DNA of 15,239 nucleotides from Thermoleophilaceae bacterium (GTDB lineage Bacteria > Actinomycetota > Thermoleophilia > Solirubrobacterales > Thermoleophilaceae). Made by a program: the position numbers and the translations under genes. Positions 5,194-11,806 of this stretch are shown piece after piece. Location: positions 1 through 15,239 of the forward strand of contig JACCYP010000121.1 of assembly GCA_013696425.1 (NCBI GenBank), in the 5' to 3' direction. A model generated the notes under the pieces. That model saw only the letters and a program-made list of their open reading frames with translations, made no database searches and was not told the DNA's origin. Every line of letters begins with the position of its first letter. The stretch's first letter is position 1.

Positions 5194-7306
5194 AAAGGGA
5201 CTCGCTCGGCCGGAGCTCGCTGTGGGCGGCGCGCTCGAGCGCGCGCTCCATCAGCTCCGCATGGACGCTGCGGGTCCCGCCGGTGTTCCTTTCCCACGAC
5301 CCGTCGGGCTGCATGTCCCAGGAGAAGGTGTCGTCTGCGAAGCAGCGCTCGAGCGTGTCCTCGAGCTCCTCGCGCAGCCCCTCGTACTCGACCGGGACGA
5401 GCAGCTCCACGCGGTCGTCGAGGTTGCGCGGCATGAGGTCGGCCGAGCCGATGTAGATGTGGCGCTCCTCACCGCGCTGGAAGGAGTAGATGCGCGAGTG
5501 CTCGAGGAAGCCTCCGACGACCGACACCACGCGGATGTTCTCGCTCTGGCCCTCGATGCCGGCCCGCAGGCAGCAGATGCCGCGCGGGTTGATCTCGATC
5601 GGCACGCCGGCGCGCGACGCGTCGTACAGGGCGTCGATGCAGCGCTCGTCCACGAGCGCGTTCACCTTGATCCGGATGCGCGTGTCCTCGCCCTTCTCGT
5701 GCGCCTCGACGGTCTTCTCGATCTCGTCGATGATGCCCTTGCGCAGGTACTCGGGCGCGACGAGCCCCTTGCGGAAGCTCTGCGGGCGCGAGTAGCCGGT
5801 GAGCGTGTTGAAGAGGTCGGCCACGTCGGCGGTGATCGCCGGATCGGTGGTGAAGAGGCCGAAGTCCTCGTAGAGCCGCGCGGTCTTCGCGTGGTAGTTG
5901 CCTGTGCCCACGTGCACGTAGTGCTGCACGCCCTTACCCTCCCGGCGCACCACGAGTCCGGCCTTCATGTGGGTCTTCAGGCCGGGCAGGCCGTGCACCA
6001 CGTGCGCGCCCGCCTCCTCGAGGGCGCGCGCCCAGGTGATGTTGCGGCGCTCGTCGAAGCGCGCTTTCAGCTCCACGAGGCAGACGGCCTGCTTGCCGCG
6101 TTCGGCAGCCTTGATGAGGGCCGGGACCAGCGAGGAGTCATCGGAGGTGCGGTACACCGTGAGCTTGATGGCGAGCACGTCCGGGTCCTCGGTGGCCTGC
6201 TGGATGAAGCGCTCGACGCTCGCGGTGAAGGAGTCGTAGGGGTGGTGGACGAGGATGTCGCCCTGCCGCATCGCGGCGAAGATGTCGACCTTCTCGCCCT
6301 CGTCGGCGTGGAAGGGCGAGGCCGCGACGGGAGTCCACGGCCGCTCACGCAGGTCGGAGTGGCGATCGAGGCCGTAGATCTGCCACAGATCGGTGAGGTC
6401 GAGCGGGCCCTGCACGTCGTAGACCTGGCGCTCCTCGAGCTCGAGCCATTCCACCAGTCGGGCGCGCAGCGCGGGCTCCATCGTGTCGGCCACCTCCAGG
6501 CGCACCACCTCGCCGAAGCGCCGGCGGCGGAGCTCGTCCTCGACCGCCTTCAGCAGGTCGTCGGCCTCGTCGGAGATCGTGAAGTCCGCGTCGCGCGAAA
6601 CGCGGAAGACGTCGTGGCGGAGCACCTCCATGCCCGGGAAGAGCTCGTCGAGATGGCGCGCGATCACGTCCTCGAGCGGCACGAAGGTGTCGTCGTGCAC
6701 ACGCACGAAGCGCGGCAGCACCTCCTTCGGCACCTTCACGCGCGCGAACCCCTCGATCTCGGTCACGGGGTCGCGCAACCAGACCGCCAGGGAGAGCGAG
6801 AGGTTCGAGATGTAGGGGAACGGCCGCCCGGGCCCGACGCCCAGCGGCGTGAGCACAGGGTAGATCTGCTCCTCGAAGATGCGGTCGAGCTCCTCGAGCA
6901 CGTTCGCGTCACAGTCGGTGCAGGAGATGATCCGGATGCCGTTCTCCTCGAGCCCGCCCTTGCGCAGGTCCTGGAATGCCTCGGAGTGGCGCTTGCCGAG
7001 CTCGTGGACACCGGCGGCGATCTCGTCGATCACCTCGGTGGGCGTGTGTCCATCGGCGCCGGCGGTCTCGATCCCGGCGTCCACCTGGTCGTGCACGCCG
7101 GCCACGCGGACCATGAAGAACTCATCGAGGTTCGAGGCGTAGATGGCGAGGAACTTGAGCCGCTCGAACAGCGGCATGGCGGGGTCCTCGGCCAGCTGCA
7201 GCACCCGGTCGTTGAAGTCGAGCCAGGAGAGCTCGCGATTCGTGTACCGGCGGCTCGGGTCGTCAGCCTGCGGAGCTTCGGTCCGGGTGCTGTCGACGGT
7301 CGCCAT
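5192..7306 (-). CDS. ppk1: Polyphosphate kinase 1
   Basis: A 704-aa enzyme that polymerises the gamma-phosphate of ATP into inorganic polyphosphate, reversibly. The N-domain opens with Y21-T-N-R-E-L-S-W-L-D-F-N, the head-domain signature. The two phospholipase D-like catalytic domains carry the expected histidines: H446 (L-K-T-H-M-K), which is the one autophosphorylated in E. coli Ppk1, and H603 (L-E-H-S-R-I-Y). Also seen are G467-T-G-N-Y-H, I618-Y-I-G-S-A-D-L-M-P-R-N and D630-D-R-V-E. Length matches the family (about 690-720). A TTG at 7360 would extend the frame, but ATG 7306 is preferred because a TAGTCT box ends exactly seven nucleotides before it. Ppx and two CHAD genes lie upstream on the same strand, an HD gene downstream. 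Confidence 0.97.
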   Translation of the reverse strand: MATVDSTRTEAPQADDPSRRYTNRELSWLDFNDRVLQLAEDPAMPLFERLKFLAIYASNLDEFFMVRVAGVHDQVDAGIETAGADGHTPTEVIDEIAAGVHELGKRHSEAFQDLRKGGLEENGIRIISCTDCDANVLEELDRIFEEQIYPVLTPLGVGPGRPFPYISNLSLSLAVWLRDPVTEIEGFARVKVPKEVLPRFVRVHDDTFVPLEDVIARHLDELFPGMEVLRHDVFRVSRDADFTISDEADDLLKAVEDELRRRRFGEVVRLEVADTMEPALRARLVEWLELEERQVYDVQGPLDLTDLWQIYGLDRHSDLRERPWTPVAASPFHADEGEKVDIFAAMRQGDILVHHPYDSFTASVERFIQQATEDPDVLAIKLTVYRTSDDSSLVPALIKAAERGKQAVCLVELKARFDERRNITWARALEEAGAHVVHGLPGLKTHMKAGLVVRREGKGVQHYVHVGTGNYHAKTARLYEDFGLFTTDPAITADVADLFNTLTGYSRPQSFRKGLVAPEYLRKGIIDEIEKTVEAHEKGEDTRIRIKVNALVDERCIDALYDASRAGVPIEINPRGICCLRAGIEGQSENIRVVSVVGGFLEHSRIYSFQRGEERHIYIGSADLMPRNLDDRVELLVPVEYEGLREELEDTLERCFADDTFSWDMQPDGSWERNTGGTRSVHAELMERALERAAHSELRPSESL

Positions 7307-7313
7307 GAGAGGC

Positions 7314-7319
7314 AGACTA
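7314..7319 (-). promoter_or_regulatory. Candidate leaderless -10 box TAGTCT for ppk1
   Basis: TAGTCT on the minus strand is separated from the ppk1 ATG by seven nucleotides, so transcription would begin at or next to the A of the start codon. No Shine-Dalgarno sequence is present, and no good -35 can be seen. This supports both the start choice and a ppk1 promoter separate from ppx. Confidence 0.5.
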
Positions 7320-7345
7320 GCGGCGCAGATGTAAAGCCGAGGGTT

Positions 7346-7388
7346 GCCCGGGCCGGGCAAAGCGGGAGGGGCGACACCCGGCCCGGGC
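7346..7388 (-). terminator. All-GC 12-bp inverted repeat between the CHAD genes and ppk1
   Basis: GCCCGGGCCGGG (7346-7357) and CCCGGCCCGGGC (7377-7388) are perfect inverse copies separated by 19 nt. Every stem pair is G-C. In the minus-strand transcript it follows the second CHAD stop by about 38 nt and precedes the ppk1 promoter. It has no U-tract, so it could be a U-less terminator, an attenuator or an mRNA-stabilising 3' structure. The repeat is certain; the function is inferred. Confidence 0.45.
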
Positions 7389-7426
7389 GTGACTCGACTT
7401 GACGAGAACCAGTTTGGGGGCGGCCG

Positions 7427-7858
7427 CTAAAGCCGCTCTAAAACGTTCTTCCGAAAGCCCTCATCCTCGAGCCGCTGCCACTCCTCCAGGAAGTCCGCGT
7501 AGCGGCTCTTGCGACGCGCCTCGAGATGCGCGAGCAGCTCGGAACCCGCGCCCACCCGTGCACGGACGCGCGGGATCTGCTCGTCGCAGTCGTGCACGTC
7601 GCCGAGCACGCCCTGGAGGTCCTTTGCCTTCTTCGCCGCCAGCGCTGCGCCCTCGCCGAGCACGGGCGAGGTGAGCTCGCACAGGTAGCGCAGCCGCTTG
7701 GCGGCGATGCGCATGTCGTGGAGCGCCCCGACCTCGGCGGGGTCGAGCACCGCCGGGGAGAAGCCGTGGAGTTCGTCGAGGCGCACGCGCACCATCTTGC
7801 ACGCGTTCTTCCTGAACGACTTCTCGGGGTCGAGCCCCTTGACCTTCTTCGCCTTCAT
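7427..7858 (-). CDS. CHAD-domain protein, C-terminal half type (143 aa)
   Basis: A 143-aa, largely helical, basic protein matching the second half of a CHAD domain, a histidine-rich helical fold that binds inorganic polyphosphate. The key motif is L46-H47-D-M-R-I-A-A-K-R-L-R57-Y, with a second conserved stretch K79-D-L-Q-G-V-L-G-D-V-H-D-C-D. The N-terminus (MKAKKVKGL) is Lys-rich, like the inter-half linker of full-length CHAD proteins. It starts at ATG 7858 inside the stop region of the preceding CHAD gene (ATGA overlap, 7858-7855), so translation is very probably coupled. Full CHAD domains run about 250-300 aa; this is half. A broken single gene is the alternative, but both halves start and end cleanly and keep their motifs. 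Confidence 0.85.
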   Translation of the reverse strand: MKAKKVKGLDPEKSFRKNACKMVRVRLDELHGFSPAVLDPAEVGALHDMRIAAKRLRYLCELTSPVLGEGAALAAKKAKDLQGVLGDVHDCDEQIPRVRARVGAGSELLAHLEARRKSRYADFLEEWQRLEDEGFRKNVLERL

Positions 7859-8307
7859 ACAGCCGCGAGCGCCAGCGCCTCGAGGCGTCCGCGCAGGTCG
7901 TTCTGCTCGATCTCCTCGAGCTTGGCCCCGAGACGCTCGTTGGCCTCCAGGCGCTCCCGCTCAAGGTCCTCGACCAGCGGTCCGGCATCCGTCAGATCGC
8001 GGAAGAAGTCCACGGCCACGTCGGGGTCGCGGCGCTCGCCGAGCACGTCGGCCAGGTCCTTCACCTCGCCCAGCAGCCCCTTGAACTCCCCCTTCGGGAA
8101 GCACGGCCTGCAGATCTCCATCGCGGCGCGCAGTCTGCGGGTGGCCACCCGCATCGCGTGCACGCGCTCGATGTCCTCGAGGTCGAGAACGCCCTCGGAG
8201 TGCTCGAACACCTCGCGTGCACGCACCTCCACGATGCGCGCGGCGGCCTCGCGGAAACTCAGGCCCTCGAGCGGTATGTCACGAGCCTTGGCCAACAGCG
8301 CTCCCAT
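7855..8307 (-). CDS. CHAD-domain protein, N-terminal half type (150 aa)
   Basis: A 150-aa helical protein corresponding to the first half of a CHAD domain. Motifs are V49-H50-A-M-R-V-A-T-R-R-L-R60 and K83-D-L-A-D-V-L-G-E-R-R-D-P-D, which mirror those in the partner protein encoded next. CHAD proteins bind polyphosphate through such basic/histidine helices, so a partner role with Ppk1/Ppx products is likely. The ATG at 8307 lies inside the 3' end of ppx (29-nt overlap); a TTG at 8295 would also overlap. No adenylate-cyclase-like TTM (CYTH) domain, often fused to CHAD, is present. The most economical reading is that this and the next protein assemble into one CHAD fold. Confidence 0.85.
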   Translation of the reverse strand: MGALLAKARDIPLEGLSFREAAARIVEVRAREVFEHSEGVLDLEDIERVHAMRVATRRLRAAMEICRPCFPKGEFKGLLGEVKDLADVLGERRDPDVAVDFFRDLTDAGPLVEDLERERLEANERLGAKLEEIEQNDLRGRLEALALAAV

Positions 8308-9175
8308 CCCCGATGCACTCGAGGATCACGCCTTCGCGCAGCCCTCCCTTCCCGATCTGCAGCGGCATCCCCATCCGGTCCGAGATCTCCTCGAGGACGA
8401 GGATGCCCGCCGGCAGCACCCGTACGCGCTCGGGGTCGAGCTCGAAGCGTGCCGCGAGGTCCTCACACGAGGTCGTGGAAAGCAGCCTCACCGCCCGCTC
8501 GAGCGTCTCGTGCTCGAGCACGGCGCCGACCAGCCGGCGCAGCGACGTGGCGCTGCCTCCCACCGCCACCCCGCGCACGCTCGGCGGCACGTCGAGGCCC
8601 TCGAAGACGCCGGCCACGTGCTGGCGCACCGCGTGCAGCTCGGCCACCGACGGCGGGTCGGAGCCCAGGTAGGCGTCGGCCAGGAACCCTGATCCGATCC
8701 GGAAGGACTCCGACCACTCGGCTCCCCCGGCCACCGTTCCGACCACGATCTCGGTCGAGCCCCCGCCCACGTCGACCACCGACACCTGGCCCTCCACCGG
8801 CGCGCCAAGCGTCTTGGTGGCGCCCACGAAGGACAGCCGTGCCTCTTCCTTGCCGGAAAGCACCTTGACCTCTTCGCCGGCACGCTCCTCGAGCAACGCG
8901 GTGAGGTCGCCCCGGTTGGGCGCGTCGCGGATGGCGGCCGTGGCGACGATCACGATCTCGTTGGCGCCGAGCTCACGGGCAAGCCGCGCCTGCCTGGAGA
9001 CGACCTCGGCGGTCTCATCCATCTTCTTGCGCGGGATCTTCCCCTTCTTGCCCAGGCTGCGGCCGATCTTCGTGAACGCGCGCTGGGCCATCAGCTCGCG
9101 CAGCTGTCCGTCCTCGACATCCGCCACCAGCAGCCGGGTGGTGTTGCTGCCGATGTCGATGCATGCGTAGGGCAT
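8279..9175 (-). CDS. ppx: Exopolyphosphatase, short Ppx/GppA family
   Basis: A 298-aa ASKHA-fold phosphatase predicted to remove terminal phosphates from polyphosphate, and possibly to act on guanosine pentaphosphate. Motifs in order are D7-I-G-S-N-T-T-R, A78-T-A-A-I-R-D-A-P-N, S107-G-K-E-E-A-R (catalytic glutamate region), V134-D-V-G-G-G-S-T-E-I, and A204-V-G-G-S-A-T-S-L. The protein ends near residue 298, without the C-terminal HD-like domain of E. coli Ppx, as in the short actinobacterial enzymes. The ATG at 9175 is required: the longer frame to 9784 runs antisense through the ABC-transporter gene. It is the first gene of the ppx-CHAD-CHAD unit, divergent from the ABC operon with a 30-bp gap. 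Confidence 0.94.
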   Translation of the reverse strand: MPYACIDIGSNTTRLLVADVEDGQLRELMAQRAFTKIGRSLGKKGKIPRKKMDETAEVVSRQARLARELGANEIVIVATAAIRDAPNRGDLTALLEERAGEEVKVLSGKEEARLSFVGATKTLGAPVEGQVSVVDVGGGSTEIVVGTVAGGAEWSESFRIGSGFLADAYLGSDPPSVAELHAVRQHVAGVFEGLDVPPSVRGVAVGGSATSLRRLVGAVLEHETLERAVRLLSTTSCEDLAARFELDPERVRVLPAGILVLEEISDRMGMPLQIGKGGLREGVILECIGDGSAVGQGS

Positions 9176-9189
9176 TGGGGAGCCGGAGC

Positions 9190-9195
9190 AGTGTA
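9190..9195 (-). promoter_or_regulatory. Candidate -10 box TACACT for ppx
   Basis: TACACT on the minus strand, 14 nt before the ppx ATG, in the 30-bp gap to the divergent ABC gene. No convincing -35. The plus-strand ABC promoter must overlap this region or lie inside ppx, so the two units may compete for polymerase. Confidence 0.35.
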
Positions 9196-9205
9196 GGGGT
9201 GTGTC

Positions 9206-10072
9206 ATGGTCTCCGCGATGAGAGAGCGGGCGATCCTGGTCCGCGATCTGCGCATGAGCTACGGGCCGGTCGAGGCCGTCCGCGGGATCTCCTTCGAGGT
9301 TGATAAGGGCGAGGTCTTCGGCCTCCTGGGGCCGAATGGCGCAGGCAAGACCAGCACTGTGGAGATTCTCGAGGGCTACCGCCGGCGCACCGGTGGCGAG
9401 GCGTCGGTGCTCGGATTCGACCCGGCCGCGCGCCCCCGCGAGCTGCGCCAGCAGATCGGGATCGTGACCCAGGAGGGCGGCTTCTACCCGCGGGCGACGG
9501 TGCGCGAGGGCGTCGAGCTCGCCGGCCTGCCCTACCCCTCCCCGCGCGACCCGGGCGAGACGCTCGAACTGGTGGGCCTCGCCGATCGCGGCGAGGTGCG
9601 CGTGCAGGATCTGAGCGGCGGTCAGCGCCGCCGCCTCGACCTCGCGCTCGCGCTGGTGGGTGACCCCGGGCTGGTGTTCCTCGACGAACCCACGACCGGC
9701 TTCGATCCGGCCGCGCGCCGCGCCGCCTGGGAGGTCGTGCGCAAGCTCGCGGAGCTCGGCAAGACCGTGCTGCTCACCACCCACTACCTCGAAGAGGCGC
9801 AGGCACTGTGTGACCGCGTGGCGATCGTGAAGGACGGACTCGTGGTGGCCGAGGGCCCGCCCGGCTCACTCGGGCCCGGCACGGCCGGCTACCGGGTCTC
9901 CTGGCGGGAGAACGGCAGCCGCGTGGAGCACCTCACCGACGACCCGACGGAGTTCCTGAACCGCGTGACCGGGGAGGCGCTCGCGGACGGCCGCACACTC
10001 GAGGAGCTGCAGGTATCGCGCCCCTCGCTCGAGGACGTGTACCTCGACCTCACCGAGGAGGCGGCACGGTGA
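9206..10072 (+). CDS. ABC transporter ATP-binding protein (ABC-2 exporter)
   Basis: A 288-aa nucleotide-binding subunit that powers the permease encoded next. Walker A is G42-P-N-G-A-G-K-T, the Q-loop is around Q89, the signature L136-S-G-G-Q-R-R-R, Walker B L156-V-F-L-D-E161, and the H-loop H193 lies in T-T-H-Y-L-E-E-A. The C-terminal extension after residue 220 is typical of DrrA/NatA-type exporters of drugs, lipids or polysaccharides. ATG 9206 has a purine-rich AGGGG at 9195-9199, seven nucleotides upstream, one of the few Shine-Dalgarno-like sites here; ATG 9221 is an alternative. The stop overlaps the permease start as GTGA. Substrate unknown. Confidence 0.95.
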   Translation: MVSAMRERAILVRDLRMSYGPVEAVRGISFEVDKGEVFGLLGPNGAGKTSTVEILEGYRRRTGGEASVLGFDPAARPRELRQQIGIVTQEGGFYPRATVREGVELAGLPYPSPRDPGETLELVGLADRGEVRVQDLSGGQRRRLDLALALVGDPGLVFLDEPTTGFDPAARRAAWEVVRKLAELGKTVLLTTHYLEEAQALCDRVAIVKDGLVVAEGPPGSLGPGTAGYRVSWRENGSRVEHLTDDPTEFLNRVTGEALADGRTLEELQVSRPSLEDVYLDLTEEAAR

Positions 10073-10794
10073 GCCTCGGCGGCCTCGTTCTCGGGCAGTA
10101 CCGCTTCGAGCGCAAGATGTTCTGGCGCAACCCGAGCGCGGCGTTCTTCACGTTCGCGCTGCCGCTGCTCTTCTTCGTGCTGATCGCGTCGGTGTTCTCG
10201 ACCGATTCCGACGAACTGGAGGTGCTCGTGCCGGGCATCGCGGGAATGAGCATCGTCGGCGCCACGTTCACGGCGCTCTCCTACTACCTCGTGCAGCTGC
10301 GCGAGAACGGGATCCTCAAGCGCGTCCAGGGCAGCCCGATGCCGGCGAGCGCCTACCTCGCCGGCCTGCTCGCCTCGGCGGTGGCGAACGCCTTCGTGAG
10401 CGTGTTGGTCGTCGTCGCGGTCGGCCGCCTCGGCTACGGGATGGACGCGAATCTCGACGTGCTCGAGCTGCTCGTGTTCACCACCCTCGGCGTGATCGCC
10501 TTCGGTGGCCTGGGTGTGGCGTTCGCCTTCGTGATCCCGAACGCCGACTCCGCGCCTGCCTACGTGAACGCGGTGTTCCTGCCCCTCATCTTCATATCGG
10601 GCGTCTTCTACTCGGCCGACGACCTGCCGCCGGTGCTCGACGCGATCGCCCGTGCGCTGCCTTTGAAGCACGTGATCGACGGCCTCTCGGGCGCCCTCGT
10701 CACGGGCACGTGGCCCGCGGGCGCGCTGCTGGTGCTCGGCGTGTGGTGCGTGGCGGGCGTCGTGGCCGCGCTGCGGTTGTTTCGCTGGGAGTGA
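10069..10794 (+). CDS. ABC-2 type transporter permease
   Basis: A 241-aa integral membrane protein with six hydrophobic segments, at about residues 24-44, 55-75, 95-118, 131-155, 165-185 and 217-236, the ABC-2 permease layout. A cytosolic stretch R78-E-N-G-I-L-K-R-V-Q-G-S-P lies after helix 2, where ABC-2 permeases have the R-E-x-G-x-L/x-x-x-x-x-x-P coupling motif. The GTG start at 10069 overlaps the ATPase stop (GTGA), so equal synthesis is expected and the two surely form one exporter. No accessory protein is encoded nearby. The gene ends 48 bp before the convergent acetyltransferase gene. Confidence 0.93.
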   Translation: MSLGGLVLGQYRFERKMFWRNPSAAFFTFALPLLFFVLIASVFSTDSDELEVLVPGIAGMSIVGATFTALSYYLVQLRENGILKRVQGSPMPASAYLAGLLASAVANAFVSVLVVVAVGRLGYGMDANLDVLELLVFTTLGVIAFGGLGVAFAFVIPNADSAPAYVNAVFLPLIFISGVFYSADDLPPVLDAIARALPLKHVIDGLSGALVTGTWPAGALLVLGVWCVAGVVAALRLFRWE

Positions 10795-10814
10795 GGCTCG
10801 CTTTGTTGCTCGCT

Positions 10815-10841
10815 GTTTTCCGCGCGCCGAGGACGCGAAAC
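10815..10841. terminator. Weak hairpin between convergent ABC permease and GNAT genes
   Basis: GTTT (10815-10818) and CGCG (10821-10824) pair with CGCG-AAAC (10834-10841), giving eight pairs with a two-base bulge and a nine-base loop. No U-tract follows on either strand, so it is only a weak candidate for a bidirectional terminator in this 48-bp convergent gap. Confidence 0.25.
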
Positions 10842-10842
10842 A

Positions 10843-11430
10843 CTACGGCGTGAACTGCGCCGGCGGCTCGCCTGCCACCTCGACCGGCACCGAGGCGAGC
10901 GGACCCGCGCGCCAGTCCTCCACCAGCATCCGGAGGATCGCGACGTCCTTGCGCTCGCCGTCGTGCACCTGCCAGCCGCGGAGCACGCCCTCCTCCGCGA
11001 ACCCCAGCCGCGCGAGCGCCACCAGCGAGCGCGCATTCGCGGGGCTCGCCAGCGCCGAGACGCGCTGCAGCCCGAGCGGCCCGAACGCGAGCGTCAGCAT
11101 CATCGCCTTCGACTCCTTGTTGGCCCCCGTCCCCCAGTGGTCCCGCCCGAGCCAGGTGCCGACGATCGCGCGCCGGTCACGCAACGAGAAGTCCGAGAGG
11201 CCGGTGATGCCGATCGGGACGTCGTCGCGGCAGATGGCGAACTCGAGCCGCTCACCGGCGTCACGCTGGCGGGCCAGATCGGCGACGTAGGCGCGCGGCT
11301 CCTCCTCCGATTCGTAGGGGCCCCACGAGAAGTAGCGCACCACCTCCGGGTCGCGGCCGAGCTCGAAGAGCGCCTGTACGTCGCGCTCCTCCGGCAGGCG
11401 CAGTGTGAGCGTTGGTCCGCGGACTTCCAC
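10843..11430 (-). CDS. GNAT-family N-acetyltransferase (RimJ/RimL-like)
   Basis: A 195-aa protein transferring acetyl from acetyl-CoA to an amine. It has the RimJ/RimL arrangement: T7-L-T-L-R-L-P-E-E-R-D near the N-terminus, then V90-G-T-W-L-G-R-D-H-W-G-T-G, the acetyl-CoA pyrophosphate-binding turn. The late R123-V-S-A-L-A-S-P-A-N-A-R-S segment leads into L-x-R-L-G-F-A-E-E-G, typical of the family. The acceptor (ribosomal protein, antibiotic or metabolite) cannot be told. GTG 11430 is preferred, since translation to 11499 would overlap the VOC gene by 59 bp and add a low-complexity Ser/Arg/Pro stretch. The gap to the VOC stop is then 10 bp, suggesting coupling. Confidence 0.88.
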   Translation of the reverse strand: MEVRGPTLTLRLPEERDVQALFELGRDPEVVRYFSWGPYESEEEPRAYVADLARQRDAGERLEFAICRDDVPIGITGLSDFSLRDRRAIVGTWLGRDHWGTGANKESKAMMLTLAFGPLGLQRVSALASPANARSLVALARLGFAEEGVLRGWQVHDGERKDVAILRMLVEDWRAGPLASVPVEVAGEPPAQFTP

Positions 11431-11440
11431 GGTGCAGGCG

Positions 11441-11794
11441 CTAGGACGCGCCGGGTCGCGGCTCGACGAAGGTGATCTGGTTGCCGTCCGGGTCGCCAAG
11501 GGTCACGAAGAAGACGACGTCGGAACTCGCGTCGTCGATCGGCTCGACCAACACGCCGCGCTCGGCGACCTCAGCCACCTGTGCGCGGAGGTCGTCCACC
11601 TGGAGGGTGAGCAAGCCGCGGCCCGCACGGTCGGGGTCCACCCACACCTGGAGCGCGCCGGCCGGAAAATGCCACTCGGCAAGGCCGTCCATGGGCAGGC
11701 CATCGGCGGGGCGCCCGAACAGCCGCTCGTACCACTCGAGCGCGGTCGCCTGGTCGCCGACCGCGAGCTCCGCGAGAACTTTTTCGACCGCCAT
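11441..11794 (-). CDS. VOC-superfamily (glyoxalase/bleomycin-resistance-like) protein
   Basis: A 117-aa single-module beta-alpha-beta-beta-beta protein of the vicinal oxygen chelate superfamily. Seen features are the opening V-L-A-E-L-A-V-G-D-x-x-x-A-L-E-W-Y-E-R-L-F-G (about 6-27), the middle L-L-T-L-Q-V-D-D-L, and the closing L-G-D-P-D-G-N-Q-I-T-F-V-E (about 99-111), the strongest VOC signature. Usual metal-ligand positions are not all obvious (the final E is present), so enzymatic versus binding function is undecided. ATG 11794 lies nine nucleotides from the metallopeptidase stop and six nucleotides after a TAGGCT box. Neighbours give no clear substrate. Confidence 0.88.
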   Translation of the reverse strand: MAVEKVLAELAVGDQATALEWYERLFGRPADGLPMDGLAEWHFPAGALQVWVDPDRAGRGLLTLQVDDLRAQVAEVAERGVLVEPIDDASSDVVFFVTLGDPDGNQITFVEPRPGAS

Positions 11795-11800
11795 GGAAGA

Positions 11801-11806
11801 AGCCTA
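11801..11806 (-). promoter_or_regulatory. Candidate leaderless -10 box TAGGCT for the VOC gene
   Basis: TAGGCT on the minus strand is followed by six nucleotides and the ATG at 11794. Its first three bases are the TAG stop codon of the metallopeptidase gene. Consistent with a leaderless internal transcript, but the spacing could be a by-product of tight gene packing. Confidence 0.3.

Noticed and set aside
4811..7402. 863-codon open frame on the plus strand, opposite ppk1 and the HD gene
   Set aside because: It is antisense to a clear Ppk1 with all catalytic residues. Its translation is Val/Glu/Arg/His-rich low complexity without motifs, the usual antisense shadow in high-GC genes.
7427..8307. 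CHAD gene broken by a frameshift (pseudogene)
   Set aside because: Both halves have sensible starts and stops, keep every motif and meet in a regular ATGA overlap at the natural boundary between the repeats. No slippery heptamer was seen. Not fully excluded without relatives.
9176..9784. N-terminal extension of ppx to 9784
   Set aside because: The extra 203 residues are antisense to the ABC ATPase and resemble no domain; ATG 9175 gives the exact Ppx N-terminus.
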